NCBI GenBank assembly: GCA_018303575.1 | Contig: JAGVXW010000025.1 | Span: 1,352 to 16,064 of the forward strand | Direction: 5' to 3' | DNA from: Candidatus Woesearchaeota archaeon | Lineage (GTDB): Archaea; Nanobdellota; Nanobdellia; Woesearchaeales; WJIZ01 | Length of the DNA: 14,713 bases | In this document: positions 1 to 6,735 of the stretch, one piece after another | Numbering within the stretch: the first letter of the stretch is position 1 | How the letters are laid out: each line of letters starts with the position of its first letter | The notes under the pieces: model-generated | Databases searched by the model: none | Told to the model about the DNA's origin: nothing | Seen by the model: the letters and a program-made list of their open reading frames with translations, nothing else | Program-made: the position numbers and the translations under genes

Positions 1-314
1 AGCCCCAGCCGGTTCTGAAGCGTGGAAAGCAATCCCTCATGGGTTTCGCCCTTGTTTTTCACAAGAAGATACGTGAATCCTTCCTCATGCGACTCCGTCC
101 CGACAATCGCGTAATTCTTGTTCGCGTTCACGAGGATGTCAATCTTCGCCAGGCGGTCAGTCAATAATTCCGGGTTCGCGCACGTGAATTCATAGTATTG
201 GAACCGCTCCAATTTCCCGACCGACGAATATCCCATCCGTTTCAGGGTGTTCAGCGCCGTGATTGCGGTGGTATCCGGGATCTTCAGCCCCACGAACATC
301 TTGAGCGTTTTCAT
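1..314 (-). CDS. purS: PurS, FGAM synthase small subunit (partial, C-terminus cut by window edge)
   Basis: Probable PurS, the small structural subunit that joins PurL and PurQ to make formylglycinamidine ribonucleotide synthase (fourth step of purine synthesis, cytoplasmic). The 104 residues visible start MKTLKMFVGLKIPDTTAITA, then NTLKRMGYSSVGKLERFQYY and a CANPELLTDRLAKIDILVN stretch, matching the family pattern of a beta-alpha-beta fold with a late 'LLaNPvIEdY' segment. PurS is usually about 80-90 residues; this one is still open at 104, so it has a C-terminal extension or a fused part outside the window. The ATG overlaps the purQ stop as ATGA, and the gene is the last visible member of the purL operon. 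Identity rests partly on context because PurS is small and divergent. Confidence 0.8.
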   Translation of the reverse strand, partial: MKTLKMFVGLKIPDTTAITALNTLKRMGYSSVGKLERFQYYEFTCANPELLTDRLAKIDILVNANKNYAIVGTESHEEGFTYLLVKNKGETHEGLLSTLQNRLG

Positions 315-1084
315 TTTTTGAGGTACTCCCGCATGGATTCGAAGATTCTCGCCGCCGGCATGAGCGTCATCGCGTCGCCGTAATTGGCCATCTGCTTCTC
401 CTTGTGCTGGAACTTGAAGAAGGCCCGCTCCGGGTGAGGCATAATCGCAAGGACATTGCCCTTGGGGTTCGCCACGGCCGCGATGTTCGCCGCCGCCCCA
501 TTCGGATTGACGGGAAAATCATGGATCACCGCGCCATTCGCGTCGCAATACTTGAATACTATCTGTCCGTTCTTCTCCAACTGCTCCATTAGCCCCTTCT
601 CCGCTGAAATGAATCGTCCTTCTCCATGCGCGATCGGGATGTCGAGGATCTCCCCATGCTTGAAAAACGCGTTGTAGGCGTTCTTTTTTCCGACGTGCTT
701 GATCTTGACCCACGTGCAGTAATACCCGGAAACGAAAGGATTGGCATTCGGGGCGAGCGCCATCTGCGCCTCCGGCTTGATGCCCGGCACCAACCCTGTT
801 TCTGCCAGGACTTGACAGCCGTTGCAGATGCCCAGCACCGGCTTTCCGGCCTTCGCCTCCTCCTTCAGCGAATCAAAGAGCGGATCCTTGGACGCGATGA
901 CTCCGGCCCGGACGCGATCCTCGAAGCTCCATCCGCCCGGAAGCAGATAGCCGTCAAATTTCTCCAGCTTCGCGTTGTTCCAGCGCGCAATCTCGGAGTC
1001 CATGCCAGCCGCGACGCAGGCTCTTTTGGCCTCATTTTCGCAATTCATTCCCGGGAACCAGATGACAGCTATCGTCGGTTTCAT
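311..1084 (-). CDS. purQ: PurQ, FGAM synthase glutaminase subunit
   Basis: Class I glutamine amidotransferase subunit of FGAM synthase, supplying ammonia to PurL. 257 residues from the ATG at 1084. Visible: start MKPTIAVIWFPGMNCENEA, oxyanion-region LLPGGWSFEDRVRAG (47-61), nucleophile elbow GICNGCQ with Cys87, the family segment NPNGAAANIAAV (193-204), and His217/Glu219 in MPHPERA, completing the catalytic triad. The length is a little above bacterial PurQ (about 230). The start was chosen because the ATG overlaps the preceding stop as ATGA; a GTG at 1099 is possible but lies only 1 nt from a GGAGG, while the ATG lies 16 nt from it, so the start is not fully settled. Cotranscribed with purL and translationally coupled to both neighbours. 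Confidence 0.95.
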   Translation of the reverse strand: MKPTIAVIWFPGMNCENEAKRACVAAGMDSEIARWNNAKLEKFDGYLLPGGWSFEDRVRAGVIASKDPLFDSLKEEAKAGKPVLGICNGCQVLAETGLVPGIKPEAQMALAPNANPFVSGYYCTWVKIKHVGKKNAYNAFFKHGEILDIPIAHGEGRFISAEKGLMEQLEKNGQIVFKYCDANGAVIHDFPVNPNGAAANIAAVANPKGNVLAIMPHPERAFFKFQHKEKQMANYGDAMTLMPAARIFESMREYLKK

Positions 1085-1611
1085 GTGGCCTGCACGCACG
1101 CCTCCTTAATCGAAGTGATTTGCGCAATGCGCTCCTCGGAAGGATTCATCTTCATCTTCAGCTCTTCCGCCAGCGGCTTGTCAATATCCCTATACACAAT
1201 CCCAAGCGCGCGGTTCGTCATGTTGATGCGATATTCAGGATTGATGGAATCGCAGTATTCCCGCTTTAGCGTCGCCTTATTTTGGATGAGAATCTGGACG
1301 AAGGAAACCATGCACTCATTTCTCAGGAGGTGGGTCTGCTCGCACCTCCCCAGCGCCTCATTGATCATCCCCTTGGAGGCGAAATCCACCGCGTACTGGT
1401 AATACTGAAGCTCCAGCTTGTATTGCTCCGCTTTCTGGATGTCTTCTTGGGTTGTACATCCCATGAGAACGAGCACAAACAGAAGCAAAAGGAAGGAGGT
1501 AAAAAGAAAGGGAATCTGGTGGCGCCGTCGGTCTGCTCCGCAGCCCTCGTCAGCCAAGAGACTTGGCTGACCGGCGCCAAAGTTTCTCCCAAAATTTAAC
1601 AAGGAAATCAT
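1081..1611 (-). CDS. Lipoprotein-like or membrane-anchored helical protein, family not recognised
   Basis: Not a recognised family. 176 residues: a 34-residue N-terminal stretch ending in RRRHQIP, a hydrophobic segment FLFTSFLLLLFVLVLM (35-50), then Gly51-Cys52 followed by TTQ, which reads as a lipobox (L-M-G-C). The rest is predicted helical and outside the membrane, with four more cysteines, two in a CX9C spacing (RC..EC within ALGRCEQTHLLRNEC), suggesting disulfides. The ATG at 1611 overlaps the purL stop as ATGA and has a good GGAGG at 1620-1624 with 8-nt spacing, so the long N-region before the hydrophobic core seems truly translated, which is odd for a lipoprotein. That N-region is encoded by a strongly folded RNA segment (1521-1578). 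It lies between purL and purQ with ATGA overlaps at both ends; nothing in its sequence explains a purine role. Confidence 0.75.
   Translation of the reverse strand: MISLLNFGRNFGAGQPSLLADEGCGADRRRHQIPFLFTSFLLLLFVLVLMGCTTQEDIQKAEQYKLELQYYQYAVDFASKGMINEALGRCEQTHLLRNECMVSFVQILIQNKATLKREYCDSINPEYRINMTNRALGIVYRDIDKPLAEELKMKMNPSEERIAQITSIKEACVQAT
1521..1578 (-). other. Three-way-junction RNA fold at the start of the lipoprotein-like gene
   Basis: In the mRNA (minus) sense, an outer 7-bp helix pairs CGGCGCC complement at 1572-1578 with 1521-1527. Inside it are a perfect 10-bp hairpin with a 3-nt loop (1549-1571, forward GTCAGCCAAG AGA CTTGGCTGAC) and a second hairpin (1530-1546; 4-bp CTGC/GCAG core, 3-nt loop, one mismatch, two further GC pairs). 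Linkers at the junction are 0, 2 (GA) and 2 (GA) nt. It falls 33-90 nt after the start codon. Whether it is functional RNA or chance in coding sequence is not known. Confidence 0.45.
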
Positions 1612-3935
1612 GCCATCGCCCTCCGGAATCCGGACGTCCAGGCTTCCTTCAGTTTCCCAATTGGAAGAGAAATGCGATCGTTAATTACAAGCTGAGGCCC
1701 TCCCGTTGTTCCAAGCTTGATGAGGGAAATTCCATGCCCACTGAAGATGCGCTGCACTTCCTTGGCATTTTTCTCTTCGACTTCAAGAACAAATCCCCCT
1801 GACTCAGAGAAGAGCGCCTTCCAGAGCGGCGATTTCTCGTCGAAACTGACTTGGGCCCCGATTTCACCATCGGCTTCCCCGCCCAGGATCATTTCAGCCA
1901 GCGCCACGATAACTCCACCGTCTGAGATGTCGTGGCAAGACAACAGCAGGCGCTTGTCAATCGCGTCCGTGACCGCGTAAATCATGTTCCGTTCCGAGAC
2001 AAAATCCGACTTGGGGATATTCGCGCCGGTCTGCCCATGCAGATCATAATACACCGAGCCGCCCAGCGTGTCTTTCCGTTCGCCGGCCATAAAAAGAGCA
2101 GAACCAGCTTTCTTTATTTTCATCGTGATCACCTTGCTGAGGTCATCAATCCTGCCCAAACAGGCGACGATCGCGCTCGCGTCCACTGCCTTTCCGGTGG
2201 CGGACTCGTTGTAAAAGGAGACATTGCCCGAGATGAAGGGCACCGGCTCTTGTGTTCCTTTGAAGTGCAGTTGCGTCGCCGCTTCCGACAGCCCCTTGAC
2301 ACCCTGGACAAACTGGTAGAAGGCCTCTGGCTTCTCGGGATTCCCGTAATTCAGGCAGTCGGTGAGGCACAACGGGACAGCGCCGACCGCCGCGACATTG
2401 CGCATGCTCTCGGCCACAGCGTTCGCCGCTCCCCAATATGCGTCAATTCTCGAGACTTTCGGGTTGCAGTCCACGCTCAGCGCGATGCCCGCAGAGCATC
2501 CCGGCAACGGCGCCTGCACTCCCGCGTCAGCGTCTCCTGGCTGGATCACGGTGAGCCCTTGCACCTGGGTATCGTAATGCTTGTAGCATGCGGCCTTGGA
2601 AGCCACGTTGGGATGCGCGAGCACGTCGAGGACGGCTTTCTCATAATCCTTAGGCTCACCCAAATCCGGCTCCGTATACCTCTGCTTCGGCGGCTTGAAC
2701 TCGCGCTGGTATTTGATTCCGGCCGTGATCGCCTGCACATCCGCGTTGCAGACAGTTTTTCCCTGGTGCGAGAGCAGATATGTCGGGCTCTTCGTCACCT
2801 TGCCGATCACGGAAGCCCGGGCTCCTTGGGAGATATTGAGAAGGTCGAAGTCCTCATTGTAAATCTTCAATAAAGCATCAGTAAATGCTGTAGGGCAAAT
2901 CCAGGTGAATCGTTCCTGCGTCTCAGAGCAGGCGACGATGAATGGGGGCAGATCGTGCATCGACACATGCACTTTGTCAAGATCGATTTCAGCGCCAAAG
3001 CCAGCGCTGGCCACCAGTTCAGAAGTGGAGCACATGATGCCTCCGGCGCCCATGTCCTTGAATCCGACAGGGATCTTCTTTTTCCTCACTTCCTCAAAGA
3101 CACTTTCAGTTGCCCGGATGAGGACGTTCTTGAGAAAAGGATCGGGCACCTGCACCGCACCCCGGTTGGACTCCCGGTCTTCCTCGTCGAGAATCAGGGA
3201 CGCGAACGCCGCCCCCCCAAAGCCGGAATTGTCCGTCGCCTTGCCCACGATCACGATGTCGTACCCTTCGCTGTCAGGGGGCGCCTTGCTGTGGACGATG
3301 TCCTTCTCCTTCAAAATTCCGAGCGTCACGACATTGACGAGGCAGTTCTCGTCGAAGGAATCATTGAAATAGATGTCTCCGGCGATCACCGGCACGCCCA
3401 GGGGGTTCCCGTAGCCGGCTATCCCCTCAATCACCTGGCTTGCGATGTATTTGACCCGGTTCGCGTGCTTTCCATCAGGATTCCCGAATCGTAAAGGATC
3501 GGCAGACGCGATGACGCGGGCGCCCATGCACAAAACATCCCTCACATTCCCGCCGATGCCTGTCGCGGCGCCCTCGTACGGAACAACTTGGCTGGGATGG
3601 TTGTGGCTCTCATGGCTCATCACGATGCCATACGTCTCTCCTTCGTGCTTCGTGAACCTAACAATACCCGCGTCCTCCGACGGCCCGAGAATCACTTCTT
3701 TCCCCTTGGTCGGCAAGAGCTTCAGCCATTCTTCCGAACTCTTGTAGCTGGAATGCTCGCTCCACTGGATGTTGAAGATGTGCAGCTCCGTGAGCGTCGG
3801 GTCCCTCCCGATGAGATGGACGATGCGCCGCGCCTCCTCCACCTTGAGCGAGATGCCGTTTTTCTTGAGAAATTCGCCGACTTGCCTGTCGCTCATCCCT
3901 TGTATCCTGATGAGCTCGGCATCCACTTCCCCCAT
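1608..3935 (-). CDS. purL: PurL, FGAM synthase synthetase subunit (small type)
   Basis: ATP-dependent synthetase subunit of FGAM synthase: converts FGAR to FGAM with ammonia from PurQ. 775 residues, near the usual 720-780 of small archaeal/bacterial PurL rather than the roughly 1300 of the fused enzyme. Visible: QWSEHSSYKS with His61 (conserved PurL catalytic-site histidine), SHESHNHPSQVVPYEGAATG (107-126) followed by GIGGNVRDVL (127-136), GFKDMGAGGIMCSTSE, a second AIRS-like half with NYGNPEKPEAFYQFVQ and SCHDISDGG. First gene of the operon: a TATA box centred 26-27 nt before the ATG at 3935 implies leaderless translation. The stop overlaps the next start as ATGA. The gene order purL-X-purQ-purS is the reverse of the common purS-purQ-purL. 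Confidence 0.97.
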   Translation of the reverse strand: MGEVDAELIRIQGMSDRQVGEFLKKNGISLKVEEARRIVHLIGRDPTLTELHIFNIQWSEHSSYKSSEEWLKLLPTKGKEVILGPSEDAGIVRFTKHEGETYGIVMSHESHNHPSQVVPYEGAATGIGGNVRDVLCMGARVIASADPLRFGNPDGKHANRVKYIASQVIEGIAGYGNPLGVPVIAGDIYFNDSFDENCLVNVVTLGILKEKDIVHSKAPPDSEGYDIVIVGKATDNSGFGGAAFASLILDEEDRESNRGAVQVPDPFLKNVLIRATESVFEEVRKKKIPVGFKDMGAGGIMCSTSELVASAGFGAEIDLDKVHVSMHDLPPFIVACSETQERFTWICPTAFTDALLKIYNEDFDLLNISQGARASVIGKVTKSPTYLLSHQGKTVCNADVQAITAGIKYQREFKPPKQRYTEPDLGEPKDYEKAVLDVLAHPNVASKAACYKHYDTQVQGLTVIQPGDADAGVQAPLPGCSAGIALSVDCNPKVSRIDAYWGAANAVAESMRNVAAVGAVPLCLTDCLNYGNPEKPEAFYQFVQGVKGLSEAATQLHFKGTQEPVPFISGNVSFYNESATGKAVDASAIVACLGRIDDLSKVITMKIKKAGSALFMAGERKDTLGGSVYYDLHGQTGANIPKSDFVSERNMIYAVTDAIDKRLLLSCHDISDGGVIVALAEMILGGEADGEIGAQVSFDEKSPLWKALFSESGGFVLEVEEKNAKEVQRIFSGHGISLIKLGTTGGPQLVINDRISLPIGKLKEAWTSGFRRAMA

Positions 3936-3956
3936 AATCAGAATGGCTCGAACTTG

Positions 3957-3970
3957 ATTTATATAGATTG
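3957..3970 (-). promoter_or_regulatory. purL operon promoter (TATA box with GCAATC upstream)
   Basis: Minus strand CAATCTATATAAAT; box centre about 26-27 nt before the purL ATG, predicting a start of transcription at or next to the start codon. The GCAATC just upstream recurs at other minus-strand promoters of this window (8435-8450, 9491-9506, 12228-12241). Confidence 0.75.
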
Positions 3971-3983
3971 CGGTCGAGATGGT

Positions 3984-5384
3984 TCAGGAGAGCTTTCTTA
4001 CAGCCCCAGTTAGAGCATCAAGTTCAATACGATCCCCCTCCTTCAGAACATGTGTTGCGACATGGGTTCCCACGATGCAGGGGAGCCCGAATTCCCGCGA
4101 GATAATCGCCGCATGACAAGCGATGCCCCCTTCATCAGTAATAATCCCAGAGACCTTTCTTATAAGCCCCATCATGGTCGGGTTAGTCATCCCCGTAACA
4201 AGGATATCTCCCTTCCTCAACGATTTAGAGATGTGTGAAAGCGCCTGCGGGCTGTCAACGCGAACCACTCGTGCCCTTCCCCGAACCTTTCCTTTGCATG
4301 CGATTGCGCCGCTAAAAGACTGCATCTCCCTGTCGGGCAAGCTTGCGCCAAGAATCTTGCGCTTCATTTCCACAGCTTGATTTCCATTATAGATAGCAAT
4401 ACACTTCTGGTTGAGATACAGGAGACAATAGTGTTTTCTTGCCTTTAAAATCGATAGAGGAAGAGGTTTTCCCTTATGAAGCAGTGCGCTCACCTCTCTC
4501 CACGTATAATAGAAATAAAAATCCCGCACAGAGCATCCAGCTAATCGGGCTGCTTTCTTGAAAAAGGGAAGCGAATGAAAAGCTTCACCGTTCCAGCATG
4601 CCTTCAGTTCCAGGCGAAGAACGCCCAGACCACAAAGTAAGGTTGAGATCTCATTAGCCAAAGAAGAACCTAGCCGGCCTAGAATCGCTCGTTTTTCTTT
4701 TTTGAGAGCCGCCTGCCTCTTGGAAGCGTCTTGAATCTCCCGTTTGAGAAGTTCAGTATCTCGTTTCTTGGCAAATGAGAGCGCATCACGTTCTGAAAAT
4801 ACGTTTGCGAGAAGCACCGAATACTTCCTGAGATGCCTAAGAATCGAGATGGGTGACTTCCCCGGGCGCACCCATGCTTTTCTCTCTTGCATCAGAAGAT
4901 CCTCTTTAGTAGGGGTAGTGAGCACAGCATAAGCCTCATCTGCTTGCTCTCCGTAAGAGGCCTGAACAATGCGCTTCAACCGTTTTTCGAGCTCAAACGT
5001 CACCTGTCCCGTGGATGTGATGATATGGGCAAAGATCCGCCTCAAGGCGTACGCATAGGCATCATACTGTTTCGCCAGCGTGAGCCTGTCGGAGTTAACG
5101 GCTCTCAAGAGCCTTGCTCGCGATTCCCAATAAAGACGAATTGATTTTCTCTGCTCTAGAAGAGTCTTCTTTCGTTGGGCAGCGAAAAGGAGGCGCTCTC
5201 CATCCTTGTGAACCCGAGAAAGGTCGGGATACGGCCAAAAGATCTGACAATAGCCGCCTTCATCCCAAACAACGCTGTTTCGGAGCTTGCAGCCAATCAC
5301 ATCCGTATCATAAAGATGCCTCTCCATCTGAAGAAATTGCTTATTGAGGGGCTGTTCACCGGAAACGTAAGGGAAGTATCTCAT
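3984..5384 (-). CDS. Protein with C-terminal PEP-utilising (swivelling phosphohistidine) domain
   Basis: 466 residues. The last 110 or so form the mobile phosphohistidine domain of PEP synthase/PPDK/rifampin phosphotransferase-type enzymes: GAIACKGKVRGRARVV (359-374), KGDILVTGMTNPTMM (391-405), then TDEGGIACHAAIISREFGLP with swivel His424, and a final DRIELDALTGAVRKL. Residues 1-355 are mainly charged helix (for example 195-240) with no ATP-grasp domain and no PEP-binding barrel visible, so it cannot be a complete PEP synthase. It may act with a partner or as a phospho-carrier; the substrate is unknown. It has its own promoter and is downstream of, and 28 nt from, the EamA gene. By eye its codons are more A/T-rich than those of purL or folC, which could mean transfer. 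Confidence 0.8.
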   Translation of the reverse strand: MRYFPYVSGEQPLNKQFLQMERHLYDTDVIGCKLRNSVVWDEGGYCQIFWPYPDLSRVHKDGERLLFAAQRKKTLLEQRKSIRLYWESRARLLRAVNSDRLTLAKQYDAYAYALRRIFAHIITSTGQVTFELEKRLKRIVQASYGEQADEAYAVLTTPTKEDLLMQERKAWVRPGKSPISILRHLRKYSVLLANVFSERDALSFAKKRDTELLKREIQDASKRQAALKKEKRAILGRLGSSLANEISTLLCGLGVLRLELKACWNGEAFHSLPFFKKAARLAGCSVRDFYFYYTWREVSALLHKGKPLPLSILKARKHYCLLYLNQKCIAIYNGNQAVEMKRKILGASLPDREMQSFSGAIACKGKVRGRARVVRVDSPQALSHISKSLRKGDILVTGMTNPTMMGLIRKVSGIITDEGGIACHAAIISREFGLPCIVGTHVATHVLKEGDRIELDALTGAVRKLS

Positions 5385-5407
5385 CTAATAGGCAGATCTC
5401 GGAGGTA

Positions 5408-5422
5408 TACATTTAAACTTTT
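5408..5422 (-). promoter_or_regulatory. Promoter of the PEP-utilising-domain gene
   Basis: Minus strand AAAAGTTTAAATGTATAC, with TTTAAATG centred 29-30 nt before the ATG at 5384. It overlaps the last codons of the EamA gene, so this gene can be transcribed apart from the folC group. Confidence 0.6.
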
Positions 5423-6261
5423 GGTCGCGTCTCACGCAGCACCGCCCAGATCCCGGCGGCGATGATCAGCGCCCCGCCAAGAAGCGCGAATTGCCCGGGA
5501 ACCTCTCCAAAAAACAGCCAGCCGAAGAAGGAGGTGAAGAGGATCTCGGCATAGGAAATGATCGAGGCATGCTGCGCCTGGATGGCCTTGAGTCCCTGAT
5601 AGTAGAGCAGCGGGGCTATGACAATGACACCCGGCGCCAAGACAGCCATGATAAGGAACTCACTGAGCGGCGGAAGCTGGAAAAAGAGCGCGGGAGAGAC
5701 GAAGACAAAGAGCAGCAGGCCGACAGTGAAGCTCAGGCTATAGATGCTTCCTTGACTCACCAGGCGCTTGTAGAGCACGATGGTGACCCCATAGCTGACC
5801 CCGGAGGCGAGCGCGAGGATCAGCCCGAGCGAAGGCCTGAGCGTTCCGCCGAAGACGAGATAGATTCCGGCAAAGGAGAGCAAGACTGCGAAGATGCTCT
5901 GCCATTCGAAGGGTTCCTTAAGGAAGAGTACGGCAAGCGCTACCGTGAAAATCGGGGCTGTATAATGGAGCAGGACGGTGTTCGCGACGGTCGTGAGCCG
6001 AATCGCGGAATAGAATGTGATAAGGGTAACCAGGACTGCGACCGCGACCCCGAACAGGAGAGCGGGGCTTTGACTCGGCCTGAAGAGATGGCGCTGTCCT
6101 GAAACAACGAAATATCCACCGAGGTACACCACGCCGAGGAATGTGGTGGTCGCCAGCATCGTGTAGACATTCACGCTATATGCGCGGCTGATGTTGCTGT
6201 TGACCGAGAAGATGAGCAGGGAGAGGAGGATGAAGAAGATCCCCTTCAGCTTCTCGCTCAT
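5413..6261 (-). CDS. EamA/DMT-family transporter
   Basis: Drug/metabolite-transporter superfamily integral membrane protein of 282 residues with about ten hydrophobic segments in two EamA repeats. Repeat 1 begins MSEKLKGIFFILLSLLIFSV and ends near FLKEPFEWQSIFAVLLSFAG, repeat 2 starts at LGLILALASGVSYGVTIVLY and ends FFGEVPGQFALLGGALIIAA; the E-P/E-x-P-G-x-x-x-x-x-G signatures at each repeat end are typical. The substrate cannot be predicted. The start overlaps the phosphatase stop as ATGA, with an AAGGTGG ribosome site 4 nt upstream, so the two are translationally coupled. A lipid-linked or nucleotide-sugar substrate would suit a PAP2 partner, but this is only inference. Confidence 0.92.
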   Translation of the reverse strand: MSEKLKGIFFILLSLLIFSVNSNISRAYSVNVYTMLATTTFLGVVYLGGYFVVSGQRHLFRPSQSPALLFGVAVAVLVTLITFYSAIRLTTVANTVLLHYTAPIFTVALAVLFLKEPFEWQSIFAVLLSFAGIYLVFGGTLRPSLGLILALASGVSYGVTIVLYKRLVSQGSIYSLSFTVGLLLFVFVSPALFFQLPPLSEFLIMAVLAPGVIVIAPLLYYQGLKAIQAQHASIISYAEILFTSFFGWLFFGEVPGQFALLGGALIIAAGIWAVLRETRPKV

Positions 6262-6731
6262 CCGACCACCTTGACGATGAGCACGGTCTCCGCGATGGCG
6301 ATCGCGATGCTGGCGACGATGTCGATGACGAAATGCTTCTTGCTCACATAGCGCTGGATGTAGACAAGCAAGCAGAGCGCGGAGGCGAGCGCGATGACCC
6401 AGGGATAGGGATAAGAGATGCTGATCAAGAGCCCAATGCCGGTGACGCCGAGGCTGTGCGTGCTCGGGAAGGAAGAGGCGGCGATGCGCTCCATGAACAT
6501 CGTGAATTCCTCCTTTTGCGGCCTGTCCTTGTAGTGGAAATGCTTGATAGTCACGATGACGATAAAAGACAGGAGAAAGCCGTAAGCGAGCCGCTCGAAG
6601 AGCAACCGGTTGCCAGCGAAATACGTGACGAGGGTGACGATGACATAGAACGGCATGCTGCCGAACAAGGAAAAATCGTCCAGCAGCTTGCCTGCCAGTT
6701 TCTTTGACATGAACGGGTTGCGTCGGGCCAT
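6258..6731 (-). CDS. PAP2-family membrane phosphatase
   Basis: Type 2 phosphatidic acid phosphatase-like membrane enzyme, 157 residues, with about four or five transmembrane helices. All three signature blocks are present: K63-x6-R70-P71 (KHFHYKDRP), PSTH with His92 (variant of PSGH), and R127-x5-H133-x3-D137 (RYVSKKHFVID). His133 would be the nucleophile. Family members dephosphorylate lipid phosphates such as polyprenyl diphosphate or phosphatidate; which one here is unknown. The start at 6731 is preferred over an in-frame ATG at 6710 because a TATA box sits 25-26 nt before it. It follows folC by 4 nt and overlaps the EamA gene by ATGA. Confidence 0.9.
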   Translation of the reverse strand: MARRNPFMSKKLAGKLLDDFSLFGSMPFYVIVTLVTYFAGNRLLFERLAYGFLLSFIVIVTIKHFHYKDRPQKEEFTMFMERIAASSFPSTHSLGVTGIGLLISISYPYPWVIALASALCLLVYIQRYVSKKHFVIDIVASIAIAIAETVLIVKVVG

Positions 6732-6735
6732 GCGC

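Noticed and set aside
1521..1578. Hammerhead ribozyme: the fold at 1521-1578 is a three-way junction and contains CTGACGAG.
   Set aside because: The GAAA core strand is absent (only GA), and the CTGA is base-paired within the 10-bp hairpin; the register gives no NUH cleavage site before stem I.
1932..2873. Long plus-strand open frame of 313 codons antisense to purL, and a similar one at 626-1402.
   Set aside because: Arginine/histidine/leucine-rich translation typical of the reverse strand of a GC-richer gene; no promoter, and purL and purQ are certain.
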